Positions 46,611-56,646 are shown, counted from the stretch's first letter. The stretch: DNA of 64,000 nt from Herbaspirillum sp. GW103 (GCF_000261365.1 NZ_AJVC01000003.1:744001-808000); one strand, 5' to 3'. Program-made: numbers and translations. Notes: generated from the letters alone by a model not told the origin.

Positions 46611-47825
46611 TTACATGCGCGGCGGCGGGCCACGGCGCTCGCTGCTGCTGTCGGCGCTGCCCGCCAGGGCGGTGCCGGTCACCACGCGCTCACCGGCCTT
46701 GAGTCCTTCGATGATCTGTACCTGGGCATTGGTGTTGATGCCGATGCGCACCTGGCGTTCCTGTGCCTGGCCTTGCGCATCCAGCACCCGCACGGTGTAA
46801 CGGCCCTGCGCATCCTTGGCCCCCAGTGCGGTGGAGGGCACCACCAGCGCATCCTTGGCCTCGGCCAGCACGATGTTGACCTGCGTGGTCATGGAGATGC
46901 GCAGCTTGCCATCCGGGTTGGGCAGGTCCAGCAGGCCGTTGTAGTAGATCGCCGTGGAGCTGGAACTGCTGCTGGTACTGGTGGTGGTGCTGGTACTGGT
47001 GTCGTCCTGCAGGATCGAATCCGGGGCCGGCTCGATGGCGCGCAGGGTGGTGCGATAGCGGTGGTCGGGGTCGCCCAGGATGGTGAAGTACACCGGCAGG
47101 CCAGGCTTGACGCGGACTACGTCGGCTTCCGAGATCTGCGCCTTGACCGTCACGGTATCCATGCGGGCCACCTTGATGATGGTCGGAGTGGACTGGTTGG
47201 CGTTCACGGTCTGGCCTTCCTGCGCCACGATGGCCACCACTTCGCCGTCGATGGGTGCGGTAATGCGGGTATAGCCCAGGTTCAGGCGGGCGGTATCGAC
47301 CTTGATGGCGCCGTCCCTGATCTGCGCCTGCAGGGCGGCGATGTCGGCGCGGGTGGAGTTCAGGGTCGCCTCGGCGCTCTCGAAGTTCTCGCGCGAGCTG
47401 GCCTCACCGGCCAGCATCATCTGCTGGCGCGCATAGGCCAGTTGCGCCTGCTTCAAGGTGGCTTGCTTGGAACGCAACTGGGCCTGCAGGTTCTGCAGCG
47501 AGTATTCGGCGCTGGCCAGCGCATTGGCCTGGGTCAGGGAATCGATCTCGGCCACCAGTTGGCCCTTCTTGACGTGGTCTCCGAGCGCGACCTTGAGTGA
47601 CTTGATCTGGCCCGACACCTGGGCTCCCACGCTGACCTGCTTGTAGGCCTTGACGGTACCGCTGGCCAGGACCACGTCCTGGATGTCGGCGATGGCCGCG
47701 GTGGCGGCAAGGTAGGCGGGCGGCGGCGGCGGGGTGAAGGCCCGGTACCCCAGATAGCCTGCGAGCAGCAGGATGGCAAGCGCGGCGAAGATGATCTTGG
47801 GACGGCGGAAATAGGCGATGTTCAT
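46611..47825 (-). CDS. macA: MacA-type periplasmic adaptor (membrane fusion) protein
   Basis: A 404-residue adaptor with one N-terminal membrane anchor ([20 protein letters not shown], about 10-29), a lipoyl/barrel-sandwich part ([20 protein letters not shown], about 66-85), a long helical hairpin, and C-terminal beta domains. A Ser/Thr run (about 276-294, [18 protein letters not shown]) is an unusual low-complexity insert. It is the first gene of macA-macB-omp and lies 122 bp after fliR on the same strand. Read-through from the fli unit is possible. Confidence 0.92.
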   Translation of the reverse strand: MNIAYFRRPKIIFAALAILLLAGYLGYRAFTPPPPPAYLAATAAIADIQDVVLASGTVKAYKQVSVGAQVSGQIKSLKVALGDHVKKGQLVAEIDSLTQANALASAEYSLQNLQAQLRSKQATLKQAQLAYARQQMMLAGEASSRENFESAEATLNSTRADIAALQAQIRDGAIKVDTARLNLGYTRITAPIDGEVVAIVAQEGQTVNANQSTPTIIKVARMDTVTVKAQISEADVVRVKPGLPVYFTILGDPDHRYRTTLRAIEPAPDSILQDDTSTSTTTSTSSSSSSTAIYYNGLLDLPNPDGKLRISMTTQVNIVLAEAKDALVVPSTALGAKDAQGRYTVRVLDAQGQAQERQVRIGINTNAQVQIIEGLKAGERVVTGTALAGSADSSSERRGPPPRM

Positions 47826-47947
47826 GCGTCAGAAGGCAGTGCGAAGGAAGGCCCTGCGGACCCGGCCGCAGAGGCGACAGTGTGAGGCAATTCGGCCGGA
47901 GTGCACGTCAGGAGACGTAAATTTTGTGCAAGCGGAGGTTGCCGGCC

Positions 47948-48760
47948 TCAGGGCTTGGGCAAGGCATTGACCGGCGGTACGCTGCCCAGCAGCCGCACCA
48001 TCTCCACGCCCTCGACCAGGAAGCGCTGCAAGGGGGTGAGCATGTAGGGCAGGGCCAAGGCGATCAGGACGAAGCCAGCCAGCATGGTAATCGAAAACCC
48101 GATGCCGAACAGATTCAGTTGGGGAGCCGCACGGGTAAGGATGCCCAGGGCAAAGTTGGTGATGAGCAGGGCGATGAGCAGCGGTAGCGACAATTGCACC
48201 CCCATGCTGAATACCTTGGCGCCCCACAGGCCCAGTTGATGGAAGCCTTCGGTGGTGATCGGTACGCCGGTGATGGGCAGGGTGTGAAAGCTTTCGGCCA
48301 TCACCTGCAGCAACACCAGGTGGCCATTCAGGCTCAGGAAGACCATGGTCGCCAGCAGCGAGAAGACCTGGCCAATGACGGCTGTGCGCCCCTGTGTCTG
48401 GGGGTCGAAGAAGGCCGCGAAGGACAAGCCCATGGTCGAGCTGGTCAGCTCCCCGGCGGCCTCCACGGCGGCAAAGACGATACGCATGGCAAAGCCCATG
48501 GACAGACCGATCAGCAGTTGCTGCAACAGGATCAGCAGGCCCGTCATCGACATCGGATCGATGGCCGGCGGCACCGGCACATCCGGTGCCAGCACCGCGC
48601 CGATGGCAATGCCCAGCAGCACCTTCACCAACATGGGGACACTGGTGCTGCCGAAAGGCGGCGCAATGGAGAGCAATCCAAGGATGCGCGTGGTCGGCCA
48701 GATGAACATGGCGACCCAGGCATAGAGCTGCTGGCTGGAGAAGGTGAGCATGGTCGGCAA
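47948..48760 (-). CDS. fliR: Flagellar export gate protein FliR
   Basis: A 270-residue inner-membrane protein of the export gate, which forms the FliP5-FliQ4-FliR1 core. Six or so hydrophobic helices and the family segments FIWPTTRILGLLSIAPPFG and ITNFALGILTRAAPQLN are seen. The start may be ATG 48760 or ATG 48751. It is the last gene of fliLMNOPQR and lies 31 bp after fliQ. Confidence 0.95.
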   Translation of the reverse strand: MPTMLTFSSQQLYAWVAMFIWPTTRILGLLSIAPPFGSTSVPMLVKVLLGIAIGAVLAPDVPVPPAIDPMSMTGLLILLQQLLIGLSMGFAMRIVFAAVEAAGELTSSTMGLSFAAFFDPQTQGRTAVIGQVFSLLATMVFLSLNGHLVLLQVMAESFHTLPITGVPITTEGFHQLGLWGAKVFSMGVQLSLPLLIALLITNFALGILTRAAPQLNLFGIGFSITMLAGFVLIALALPYMLTPLQRFLVEGVEMVRLLGSVPPVNALPKP

Positions 48761-48791
48761 GCGCAGGGCGGCGGCCCCGCGCGCGGGCGTG

Positions 48792-49061
48792 CTACTGGAC
48801 CATGGCGGGGATGCCGCTGAACATGGTGTGCATGTAATCGAGGATGATGGTCAGCATCCAGGGACCGGCGATGATCATGGCCAGGAACACGCCGACCAGC
48901 TTGGGGATGAAGGCCAGGGTCTGCTCGTTGATCTGGGTCGCGGCCTGGAAGATGCTCACCAGCAGTCCGATGAACAGGGCAGTGAGCAGCATCGGGGCCG
49001 CGACCAGGAGGGTGACTTCGATGGCCTGGCGGCCCATGGTCATGACGCTTTCGGGTGTCAT
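48792..49061 (-). CDS. fliQ: Flagellar export gate protein FliQ
   Basis: An 89-residue two-span inner-membrane protein, the usual family length. It begins MTPESVMTMGRQAIEVTLLV and has the conserved FQAATQINEQTLAFIPKL between its helices. It sits between fliP and fliR in the standard order. Confidence 0.97.
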   Translation of the reverse strand: MTPESVMTMGRQAIEVTLLVAAPMLLTALFIGLLVSIFQAATQINEQTLAFIPKLVGVFLAMIIAGPWMLTIILDYMHTMFSGIPAMVQ

Positions 49062-49085
49062 AGTGATCCTTGCCTTGGTCGGCGA

Positions 49086-49886
49086 CTAGTAGAAACTCTG
49101 GGCCAGGGAGCCGATCAGCAACTGCCATCCGTCCACCAGCACGAACAGCATCAGCTTGAAGGGCAGCGAGACGATGGCCGGCGACATCATCATCATGCCC
49201 ATCGACATCAGGATGCTGGCCACCACCATGTCGATGATGAGGAAGGGAATGAAGATGGCAAAGCCGATCTGGAAAGCGGTCTTCAGTTCACTGGTAACGA
49301 AGGCCGGTACCAGCAGGCGCAGCGGCACGTCTTCCGGGCCTTGCAGGGCCGGTCCGCGCGAGAGCTTCACATACAGTGCCAGGTCGGCCTGGCGGGTCTG
49401 CTTGAGCATGAATTCCTTGAGCGGTGCGGCCCCCTTGTCGAGCGCTTCCATCATCTGGATCTTGTTTTCCGAGAAGGGCTGGTAGGCCTCGGTGTAGATG
49501 CGGTCGAACACCGGACTCATCACGAAGAAGGTCAGGAACAGCGACAACCCGACCAGCACCTGCGTGGGTGGCGTGGACTGGGTGCCCAGTGCCTGGCGCA
49601 GCAAGGACAGCACGATCACGATGCGGGTGAACGAGGTCATCATCAGCATCGCCGCCGGAATGAACGACAGCGAAGTGAGCAACAGCATGGTCTGGATCGG
49701 CAGCGAATAATTCGTGCCGCCGCCTGGGGCGGGCATGCTGTTGAGCGCGGGCAGGCCCTGCTGGGCCGAGGCCGCCAGCGGCAGGCACAGCAGCGCCAGC
49801 CACCAGTAGGGGCTGCGCAGCAACGCGGCGGTGCGGTGGCGCAGGAAAGAGAGTGTGCCTCGCGGCTTAGGATGTGCTGCCATCAT
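49086..49886 (-). CDS. fliP: Flagellar export gate protein FliP
   Basis: A 266-residue inner-membrane export-gate protein made with a cleavable signal peptide ([16 protein letters not shown]). The mature part has the family segments [20 protein letters not shown] and the C-terminal [23 protein letters not shown] 49886 (or the next codon, 49883) is chosen; the start overlaps fliO by about 20 bp. The open frame upstream of it runs inside fliO and is not coding. Confidence 0.95.
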   Translation of the reverse strand: MMAAHPKPRGTLSFLRHRTAALLRSPYWWLALLCLPLAASAQQGLPALNSMPAPGGGTNYSLPIQTMLLLTSLSFIPAAMLMMTSFTRIVIVLSLLRQALGTQSTPPTQVLVGLSLFLTFFVMSPVFDRIYTEAYQPFSENKIQMMEALDKGAAPLKEFMLKQTRQADLALYVKLSRGPALQGPEDVPLRLLVPAFVTSELKTAFQIGFAIFIPFLIIDMVVASILMSMGMMMMSPAIVSLPFKLMLFVLVDGWQLLIGSLAQSFY

Positions 49887-50424
49887 TACCCGGACGGTCG
49901 CCGTTGCCGGTACCGCCATTTCGTTTGTCCATGGTGTGCTTGAGCCAGGTGGCAAAGGCCGGTCCGGCCGTGACCGGTTGGGCCGCCACGCCTTCCTGGC
50001 GCGGCAGGGTGGCCAGGGCATTGACCCGACCGGGAGCCACACCGACCACGATCCACTGGTCGCCGACTTCGACCACCATCACCCGCTCGCGGGTACCCAC
50101 CGACACGCCGCCGACGACCTTGGCCACGGCGTTGCCGCTCATGCCGCTGGCCAGGCCGAAGCGCTTGAACAGCCAGGCGACTGCGGCCATCACAGCCAGT
50201 ACCGCGACCAGCCCCAAGAGCATGGTCAAGACACTGCCGGTGGAGGAGGGTAGAGCGCCGGCTGCTGCCGGTGCCGGGACAGCGACGCTGCCGGCGGTGG
50301 TGTTGTCGGCCCGGCTTTGGGCCGTGACGGCCAGACTGCCGCCCAGAAAGATCAGGGCGGACACCAGGTCCGCCCGGGACTGACGCAAGGCTTGTCTCAT
50401 CGATGCTGCGTAAATACGTCTCAT
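49867..50424 (-). CDS. fliO: Flagellar biosynthesis protein FliO
   Basis: A 185-residue bitopic membrane protein that helps FliP oligomerise. The hydrophobic N-terminal stretch could be a signal peptide. A main membrane helix follows ([19 protein letters not shown], about 68-86), then a small cytoplasmic domain with the FliO pattern [20 protein letters not shown] (about 108-127). The C-terminus is Gly/Asn-rich. The start is uncertain (ATG 50424 or 50400; neither has a good ribosome site). Confidence 0.88.
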   Translation of the reverse strand: MRRIYAASMRQALRQSRADLVSALIFLGGSLAVTAQSRADNTTAGSVAVPAPAAAGALPSSTGSVLTMLLGLVAVLAVMAAVAWLFKRFGLASGMSGNAVAKVVGGVSVGTRERVMVVEVGDQWIVVGVAPGRVNALATLPRQEGVAAQPVTAGPAFATWLKHTMDKRNGGTGNGDRPGNDGSTS

Positions 50425-50443
50425 GAAACGGAAGTCATTGCGC

Positions 50444-50899
50444 TCAGCGGTTGAGCTTGCGAATGCGTTCGGCCGGCGTGATGATGTCGGTCAGGCGGAT
50501 ACCGAACTTGTCGTTGACCACCACCACTTCGCCTTGTGCGATCAGGCAGCCGTTGACCAGTACGTCCATCGGTTCACCGGCCATGCCATCGAGTTCCACC
50601 ACCGAGCCCTGCGCCAGTTGCAGCAGGTTCTTGATGGCGATCTTGGTGCGGCCCAGTTCCACGGTGAGTTGTACCGGGATATCGAGGATGAAGTCGATGT
50701 CGTTGGGGGTATTGGTCTTGATATCGGCCGCACTCAGGTCCTTGAAGACGGTGGCCATCGCAGGGGCTGCGGTGATGCCTTTCTCGTCTTCCATCTCGCC
50801 TTTTTTCTGCGCCTCTTCGGCCTCGCTCTGCTCGGCCATGGCCGCGCCCCACGGATCGTCTTCCGCTGCGCCTGCGCCTGCTACGTTCTCATCAGCCAT
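50444..50899 (-). CDS. fliN: Flagellar motor switch protein FliN
   Basis: A 151-residue C-ring protein. An acidic, variable N-terminal part (about 1-65) leads to a conserved SpoA domain at about 70-151 (DIPVQLTVELGRTKIAIKNL and GEVVVVNDKFGIRLTDI). ATG 50899 has an excellent AAGGAGAT site, so the longer in-frame start is rejected. It lies 2 bp after fliM. Together they form the torque and switching ring to which CheY-P binds. Confidence 0.97.
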   Translation of the reverse strand: MADENVAGAGAAEDDPWGAAMAEQSEAEEAQKKGEMEDEKGITAAPAMATVFKDLSAADIKTNTPNDIDFILDIPVQLTVELGRTKIAIKNLLQLAQGSVVELDGMAGEPMDVLVNGCLIAQGEVVVVNDKFGIRLTDIITPAERIRKLNR

Positions 50900-50901
50900 T
50901 G

Positions 50902-51906
50902 CTAATCTCCTTGAAAGCTTTCCGGTGTTTCTTGATGGGTGATGGACAGCAGTTTCTCCACGCGCAGGGCGTATTGACCATTGGACTGGCCATAGCTGCA
51001 TTCCATCACCGGTACGCCGTCAACCTGTGCCTCGACGGTCGTATTGGTCTGCAGCGCGATGACGTCGCCGACCTGCATGTTCAGCAGATCGGTGAAATTG
51101 ACTCGGGCAGTACCGAAATTGACGATCAGTTCGACCTCGGCGGTCTGGATCTGCTGCTTCATCAGGCGGATCCAGCGCTTGTCCACTTCCAGCGCTTCGC
51201 CCTGCATGCTGCTGGTGAGACGGTCACGCACCGGCTCGATCATCGAGTAGGGCGTGCAGATGTGGATCTCGCCCGACACCGGCCCCAGCTCGACGGTGAA
51301 GGTGGTCGAGACCACCACTTCGTTGGGCGTGGCGATGTTGGCGAACTGGGTATTCATTTCCGAGCGGATGAATTCGAATTCGATCGGATAGATCGGTTCC
51401 CACGACTTGGCGTAGGTCTCGAAGGTGATCTCCAGCACGCGCATGATGATGCGCTGCTCGGTGGGCGTGAATTCGCGGCCTTCGATGCGGGTATGGAAGC
51501 GACCATCGCCGCCGAACATGTTGTCCACCAGCATGAACACGAACTGCGGGTCGAACACCACCAGCCCGATGCCACGGAAGGGCTTGATGTGGACCAGGTT
51601 CAGGTTGGTCGGGACCACCAGGTTGCGGATGAATTCACTGTACTTGGACACCTTCACCGGACCGACCGAGATCTCGGCGGTACGGTGAATGAAGTTGAAC
51701 AAGCCGATGCGGAACAGACGCGCGAAACGCTCGTTGATGATTTCCAGCGTGGGCATGCGCCCACGCACGATGCGTTCCTGCGTGGCCAGGTTGTAGGTAC
51801 GTACCGTACCAGGAGCTTCTTCGACGATTTTTTCTTCGTCTTCATCTCCCGTCACGCCCTTCAAAAGGGCATCGACTTCTTCCTGTGATAGAAAATGCTC
51901 GGCCAT
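50902..51906 (-). CDS. fliM: Flagellar motor switch protein FliM
   Basis: A 334-residue C-ring protein. The N-terminal CheY-P-binding peptide (LSQEEVDALLKGV, about 6-18) is present. The middle CheC-like domain and C-terminal SpoA domain follow (TVELGPVSGEIHICTPYSMI and NMQVGDVIALQTNTT). The length matches the family. It lies 29 bp after fliL. Confidence 0.97.
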   Translation of the reverse strand: MAEHFLSQEEVDALLKGVTGDEDEEKIVEEAPGTVRTYNLATQERIVRGRMPTLEIINERFARLFRIGLFNFIHRTAEISVGPVKVSKYSEFIRNLVVPTNLNLVHIKPFRGIGLVVFDPQFVFMLVDNMFGGDGRFHTRIEGREFTPTEQRIIMRVLEITFETYAKSWEPIYPIEFEFIRSEMNTQFANIATPNEVVVSTTFTVELGPVSGEIHICTPYSMIEPVRDRLTSSMQGEALEVDKRWIRLMKQQIQTAEVELIVNFGTARVNFTDLLNMQVGDVIALQTNTTVEAQVDGVPVMECSYGQSNGQYALRVEKLLSITHQETPESFQGD

Positions 51907-51935
51907 GGTCGACGATCTCTGACTTCGATACGGTG

Positions 51936-52451
51936 TTACTGCTGTTGGATCACGAACGAGGTGTAGAACACGTCGGTGATCTGCGGTCCCTTGCCCTTGC
52001 CCGAGAACGGCTCGCCCAGTTGGTCGATGATCTCGTCGGTCAGACGGCGCTTGCCTTCGCTGGTGAGCAGTTCGGACGCCTTCTTGCTGGAGAGCACCAT
52101 CAGCAGGCGGCTGCGCACCTGGGGCATGTACAGCTTGAGGGCTTCGGCGGTCTGGCTGTCCGGCACCTGCAGGGTCATGGCCACTTGCAGGTACTGGTCG
52201 CCGGTTTCCTGCTGCAGGTTCACCACAAAGGGTTCGATCACCACGAAGGTTGGCGCCTTGGCCTCGACCTTCTCTTCGGCATGATCCTCACCCTTCTTGC
52301 CCTTGCCACCCATCATGAAGAAAGCTGCTGCACCACCGATCACCAGTACCAGCACGACACCGATGATGATGAAGAGCATCTTCTTGCTGGATTTTGCCGG
52401 TGCTGCTTCTGCTTCAGCTCCCTTGGCCGGGGCTTTTCCTTTTGTTGCCAT
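51936..52451 (-). CDS. fliL: Flagellar basal-body-associated protein FliL
   Basis: A 171-residue single-span membrane protein that supports stator function. A Lys/Ala-rich cytoplasmic start leads to the membrane helix MLFIIIGVVLVLVIGGAAAF (about 25-44) and a periplasmic domain with FVVNLQQETGDQYLQVAMTL, ending ITDVFYTSFVIQQ. It is the first gene of the fliLMNOPQR block. A FliA-type promoter is just upstream. Confidence 0.96.
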   Translation of the reverse strand: MATKGKAPAKGAEAEAAPAKSSKKMLFIIIGVVLVLVIGGAAAFFMMGGKGKKGEDHAEEKVEAKAPTFVVIEPFVVNLQQETGDQYLQVAMTLQVPDSQTAEALKLYMPQVRSRLLMVLSSKKASELLTSEGKRRLTDEIIDQLGEPFSGKGKGPQITDVFYTSFVIQQQ

Positions 52452-52497
52452 CTACTATTCCTTTCAGTTCGTCAGCGCGGGTTGAGGGCTTATCTGC

Positions 52498-52524
52498 TTA
52501 TCGGCAGCCAAATCGCATTGTTGA
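52498..52524 (-). promoter_or_regulatory. FliA-type promoter of fliL
   Basis: On the minus strand, TCAA, a 15-bp spacer and a perfect GCCGATAA, 47 bp before the fliL start. The rest of the -35 element (CAAT for GTTT) does not fit, so it may be weak. Confidence 0.6.
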
Positions 52525-52575
52525 GTCCCGCACGGACGAAAATTGCATGTTTTTTAAGGTTTCCGGTCTCGGCGC

Positions 52576-53922
52576 TTACACGAAGGTATCGACCAGGCCC
52601 AGTCCACTGGAGGTTGCGGCTGCCGTGACGCTGCCGCCGAGGGCGACGTCGCCCTCCTGTTCCTTGCCGAAGCTGGAGGAGGACCCGCTGCGCGCCTGCT
52701 GCTGGCCATTGCCTGCCCCCTGATGCTGGTTGGGCATGCCGGTCTGGACATTGGCCTGGCCGAGCTGGATGCCGGCCTGGTCCATCATTTCGCGCAGCTT
52801 GGGCAGGGCCGCTTCCAGCGCCTGCTTCACTTCCGGCTGGGCGGTGATGAAGGTGGCATCGGCTTGTTGGTTGTGCACGTTCAGGACCACCTGCATCGGG
52901 CCCAGGTCCGGCGGGTTCAGGCTCAGCGAGGCACTCTGCATGCCGGCGGTGGCCATCCAGGTGATCTTGGTGCCCAGGGCCTGGTTCCAGCCGGCGCTGC
53001 CGACGTTGGACTGGATCTTGTCGCTGTAGGCCGGGGCGAACACGGCCTGCGTCTGGTTGGCCGCAGCGGTTTGCTGCATGACGGGCAGGGCCAGCGGCTG
53101 CGGGGCCGCCTGGGCCTGGTCCTGTCGGGCAGGCGCTGCCATCTCGGGCGCGGTCTTGTTCAGCTGGGCACGTGCGGCCAGGGCACTGGCATCTTCCTTG
53201 GGCTCGGCCTTGGCGGCGGCGCTGAGGTCGATGGCTGGCTTGCCGTCCTTGCCGTGGCCGTTTTGCTGGGGCGGGTTGGCCTCGGCGTTGCTCTTGCCGG
53301 CCAGTTCGCCGGCGGCGGCACCCTGCTTGCCTCTGGCGGCAGCCAGGGCATCCTGCAGGGCGGCCGGATCGAGCTTGCCTTGCTTGTCTTCGGCCAGGGC
53401 TTGCTGCTGATCCGCCAGGGACAGCTTGCCACCGCCGCGCTTGGCCTGGGCCAGCAGGTCAGCCTCGCTGCTCTCGCCCTTGGCCTTGCCATCGCCGTGC
53501 TTGACGGCGTTCTGGGCGATGTTGGCCACCAGGGCCAGCAGTTCGGCCGAGGCCTGGGTGGTGGTGTCGCTGCCGTCTTCGTCCTTGTCCTTGTCGCTGA
53601 CCTGGCTGCTCTCGTCACTGCCGTCGCTCTTGCCGGCGTGACTGGCGCTGTTGGCGGCGTTGGGGGATTGCTGGCTGGCAGCCGATTGACTGGCGGCCGC
53701 CTGTTTGGCCGCAGCCTGGGCATTGGCGGCCTGGTTGTCGGCGTTCTGCTGTGCCTGGCGCGCCTGGGCCTGGTTGTCCTGCACGCGCGTGCTGACCTGG
53801 CTGTTGAGCACCTGGTTGAAGGGGACATCGGCCGAGAAGCTGTCGGCAGGATTGCCCGAGCGCGCGCCTGTGGCGGCCTGGGAGCCGGTAATCACGTTCA
53901 ACAACGGCAGGGAAGTGTTCAT
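52576..53922 (-). CDS. fliK: Flagellar hook-length control protein FliK
   Basis: A 448-residue exported ruler protein that tells FlhB to switch substrates when the hook is long enough. The first 330 residues are low-complexity (Ala, Gln, Lys, Asp), as in FliK rulers. The C-terminal Flg_hook domain is at about 325-410 (ASLSLNPPDLGPMQVVLNVH, then ALEAALPKLREMMDQAGIQL). A Gly/Gln/Ser tail follows. It sits last in the fliFGHIJK block. A second FliK-like gene lies at 61313. Confidence 0.94.
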   Translation of the reverse strand: MNTSLPLLNVITGSQAATGARSGNPADSFSADVPFNQVLNSQVSTRVQDNQAQARQAQQNADNQAANAQAAAKQAAASQSAASQQSPNAANSASHAGKSDGSDESSQVSDKDKDEDGSDTTTQASAELLALVANIAQNAVKHGDGKAKGESSEADLLAQAKRGGGKLSLADQQQALAEDKQGKLDPAALQDALAAARGKQGAAAGELAGKSNAEANPPQQNGHGKDGKPAIDLSAAAKAEPKEDASALAARAQLNKTAPEMAAPARQDQAQAAPQPLALPVMQQTAAANQTQAVFAPAYSDKIQSNVGSAGWNQALGTKITWMATAGMQSASLSLNPPDLGPMQVVLNVHNQQADATFITAQPEVKQALEAALPKLREMMDQAGIQLGQANVQTGMPNQHQGAGNGQQQARSGSSSSFGKEQEGDVALGGSVTAAATSSGLGLVDTFV

Positions 53923-54021
53923 GATGGTGGGCCTGTCGGTAAGTGCTGTCTGCTGCTCTAGGATGCGGGTTGTGGTGCGTTGCGTACGGTTTCGGTATTG
54001 CGTGGCTGGGCGTTTCAGCGC

Positions 54022-54462
54022 TCAGCGCTTGTAGAAACTGATGCGGGCGGCATGCTCGTCCATGGACTTCTGGTCGCGCTTGTTTTCCTTGCGCTGCTCC
54101 TGGTCCCGGGCGCGGGTGGCCAGGGTGTCATAGGACATGCGCTTGCGCTCGCAGGCCTGCCATGCTGCACGGGCTTCGGCCACACGCTGCTGGCTGCTTT
54201 GTACCACGTTGACCTGGCCGTCGATGGCGTTGTCGATCTTTTCCAGGAACAACTGGAAATTGCGATAGGCCAGCGCAGTCAGGCCATTGGTCAGTGTTTC
54301 CTGGAAGCGCGCGGCGTAATCGTCGCGGTATTGCTGCAGGATGCCCAGCTTCTGCTGTGCTTCTTCACTCACGCGAATAGCCCGACCGAGGCGCTTGGTC
54401 GCTTCGTCGGTCTCTTTGGTCGCCAATTCAATCAGCGTATCAAGTGCGGAGGGAGTAGCCAT
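54022..54462 (-). CDS. fliJ: Flagellar export protein FliJ
   Basis: A 146-residue coiled-coil protein that links the FliI ATPase to FlhA. Long heptad-like helices run over most of its length (DTLIELATKETDEATKRLGR and the C-terminal RARDQEQRKENKRDQKSMDE). It lies 37 bp after fliI and 99 bp before fliK. Confidence 0.92.
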   Translation of the reverse strand: MATPSALDTLIELATKETDEATKRLGRAIRVSEEAQQKLGILQQYRDDYAARFQETLTNGLTALAYRNFQLFLEKIDNAIDGQVNVVQSSQQRVAEARAAWQACERKRMSYDTLATRARDQEQRKENKRDQKSMDEHAARISFYKR

Positions 54463-54499
54463 GATCGCTCTGATTATATTTTTGAGGATGCGCGCTCAA

Positions 54500-55906
54500 T
54501 CACCCGAATAGAGCGGTAAGTTGCCTCAAGCTCTCTGATACATCGGCTTGCTCATGGATGCCTTGCTGCAAAAAGGCTTCCATTCTTGGCAACAAGGCAA
54601 TGGCTTCATCCAGGATGGGATCGCTGCCGGCGGCATAGGCGCCCACGCTGATGAGGTCGCGGTTGCGCTGGAAACGTGAATACAATTGCTTCAGATGGCG
54701 TGAACGGCGCTGATGGTCGGCGTCGGTAATGCTGTGCATGGCACGGCTGATGGATTGCTCGATGTCGATGGCCGGATAGTGGCCGGCTTCGGCCAGCTGG
54801 CGGTTGAGCACGATGTGGCCGTCCAGGATGGCGCGGGCGGCATCGGCGATCGGGTCCTGCTGGTCGTCGCCTTCGGTCAGCACGGTGTAGAAGGCGGTGA
54901 TGGAGCCGCCTCCCTCATCGCCATTGCCGGCGCGTTCCACCAGGGCCGGCAGCTTGGCGAAGACCGAGGGCGGGTAGCCCTTGGTGGCCGGCGGCTCGCC
55001 GATGGCCAGGGCGATTTCGCGCTGCGCCATGGCGTAACGGGTCAGCGAATCCATGATCAGCAGCACATCCTTGCCCTGGTCGCGGAAATACTCGGCAATG
55101 GAAGTGCAATAGGCGGCGCCCTGCAGGCGCATGAGCGGCGGGGTGTCGGCCGGTGCAGCCACCACCACCGAGCGTGCCAGGCCCTCGGCACCAAGGATCT
55201 GTTCGATGAATTCCTTCACTTCGCGACCGCGCTCACCGATCAGGCCGACCACGATCACATCGGCGCTGGTATAGCGCGCCATCATGCCCAGCAGCACGCT
55301 CTTGCCTACGCCCGAGCCGGCGAACAGGCCCATGCGCTGGCCCCGTCCTACGGTAAGCATGGTGTTGATGGCGCGAATGCCGGTGTCGAGGATGTCGCGG
55401 ATCGGTGCGCGTCCCAGCGGGTTGGCGGCACGCACGGCCAACGGGGCCGAGCGTTCGGTATGCAGGGGGCCCAGATTGTCCAGCGGCCGACCGGCACCGT
55501 CGAGCACGCGGCCCAGCAGTTCGTCGCCGACCGGCAGGCGGCGGCTGTGCTCGTCGGCGCGGCGCGGGGTGAAGCTGATGGGGCCGGTGCGCGGCGGTGG
55601 ACGCACCGGTTCGACGGGATAGACGCGGGTGCCGGGAACGATGCCTTCGACATCGCTCTGCGGCATCAGGAACAAACGTTCATCTTGAAAACCGACGACT
55701 TCGGCTTCGATCATCGTGCCGTTGGGCAGCGGTACATTGCAGGGGCTGCCCACAGGAAGCTTCAGTCCGACCGCTTCCATCACCAGTCCGGCCACGCGCG
55801 TGATGCGCCCGGCCGTGCGGGTAGGCTCGGCCATGGCCACCAGGCTGCGACAGTTGTGCAGATAGGCTTGCCACAGGCTGCTATGGGATGGCATCGGGGA
55901 GTTCAT
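54500..55906 (-). CDS. fliI: Flagellum-specific ATPase FliI
   Basis: A 468-residue hexameric ATPase of the flagellar export apparatus, related to F1 beta. Walker A AGSGVGKS is at 196-203, with [17 protein letters not shown] and the Walker B region [20 protein letters not shown] following. The conserved [20 protein letters not shown] segment is present. The length is close to the family average (about 450). It lies between fliH, its inhibitor, and fliJ, its stalk partner. Confidence 0.97.
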   Translation of the reverse strand: MNSPMPSHSSLWQAYLHNCRSLVAMAEPTRTAGRITRVAGLVMEAVGLKLPVGSPCNVPLPNGTMIEAEVVGFQDERLFLMPQSDVEGIVPGTRVYPVEPVRPPPRTGPISFTPRRADEHSRRLPVGDELLGRVLDGAGRPLDNLGPLHTERSAPLAVRAANPLGRAPIRDILDTGIRAINTMLTVGRGQRMGLFAGSGVGKSVLLGMMARYTSADVIVVGLIGERGREVKEFIEQILGAEGLARSVVVAAPADTPPLMRLQGAAYCTSIAEYFRDQGKDVLLIMDSLTRYAMAQREIALAIGEPPATKGYPPSVFAKLPALVERAGNGDEGGGSITAFYTVLTEGDDQQDPIADAARAILDGHIVLNRQLAEAGHYPAIDIEQSISRAMHSITDADHQRRSRHLKQLYSRFQRNRDLISVGAYAAGSDPILDEAIALLPRMEAFLQQGIHEQADVSESLRQLTALFG

Positions 55907-55944
55907 GCGGGTCTCCCGTTCAGGTCGGTATCACGGCGGACACC

Positions 55945-56646
55945 TCATTCCAGCCAGTCGAGCTGCTTGGACAGCGACTCGCCCAGACGCTGCCAGCGCG
56001 TCTGGGTGGTGGCATCGATCTGGTTGGTGCGGGTTTCGACACGGCAGCCGCCGCGGTCGAGCAGGGCGTCTTCCTCGATCTTCCAGCCTTGCTGGGCCAG
56101 TTCTTCGCCCAGGTGCTTGCGCACCAGCGCGGCATCGTCCGGGTGCAGTGTCAGGCTGGCCGGCAGTTGCAGCACGGGCAGGGCGTGGATGGCGGCACTC
56201 ACCGTCGGCAGGATCAGTTCGGGGCGCACGTTCAAGGCCGTCTTCAACATGGACTTGGCCAGGTCCAGTGCCAGGTCCAGCAGTTCGGGGGCCATCTTTT
56301 CGCTGCACTGGGAGACTTCGGTGCTGAAGTTGACGGCGATCTGGCGGAAGTGCTGGATGACTTCGTTGACTTCCTGCTGGCCTTGCTGCAATCCGGCCAT
56401 ATAGCCCTCCGAGCGGCCGGCCTGCAGGCCGTGCCCGCGGCCTTCGGCAAAGCCCTCCTGGCGTGCGGCCTCGCGGATGGCGTCGAGCTGCTCGGCCGTC
56501 AGTTGGGGGACTGGCGGCGGTTCTTCCAGAAACTCTTCCTCTTCCGGCAGCGGTTCCGGCTCCGGTTCGGGTTCTTCGTTGAAGGACGCCAGCTCCCAGC
56601 GCTGGTAGGGCGTCATCTCTTCCTTGGGTATGATCTTTGCACGCAT
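55945..56646 (-). CDS. fliH: Flagellar assembly protein FliH
   Basis: A 233-residue regulator of FliI. The N-terminus is acidic and Pro/Glu-rich (EEPEPEPEPLPEEEEFLEEP, about 28-47). A Gly-patterned coiled stretch follows (ARQEGFAEGRGHGLQAGRSE, about 67-86, with GxxxG-type repeats typical of FliH). The C-terminal FliI-binding domain is at about 130-233. It lies 38 bp before fliI. Confidence 0.93.
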   Translation of the reverse strand: MRAKIIPKEEMTPYQRWELASFNEEPEPEPEPLPEEEEFLEEPPPVPQLTAEQLDAIREAARQEGFAEGRGHGLQAGRSEGYMAGLQQGQQEVNEVIQHFRQIAVNFSTEVSQCSEKMAPELLDLALDLAKSMLKTALNVRPELILPTVSAAIHALPVLQLPASLTLHPDDAALVRKHLGEELAQQGWKIEEDALLDRGGCRVETRTNQIDATTQTRWQRLGESLSKQLDWLE

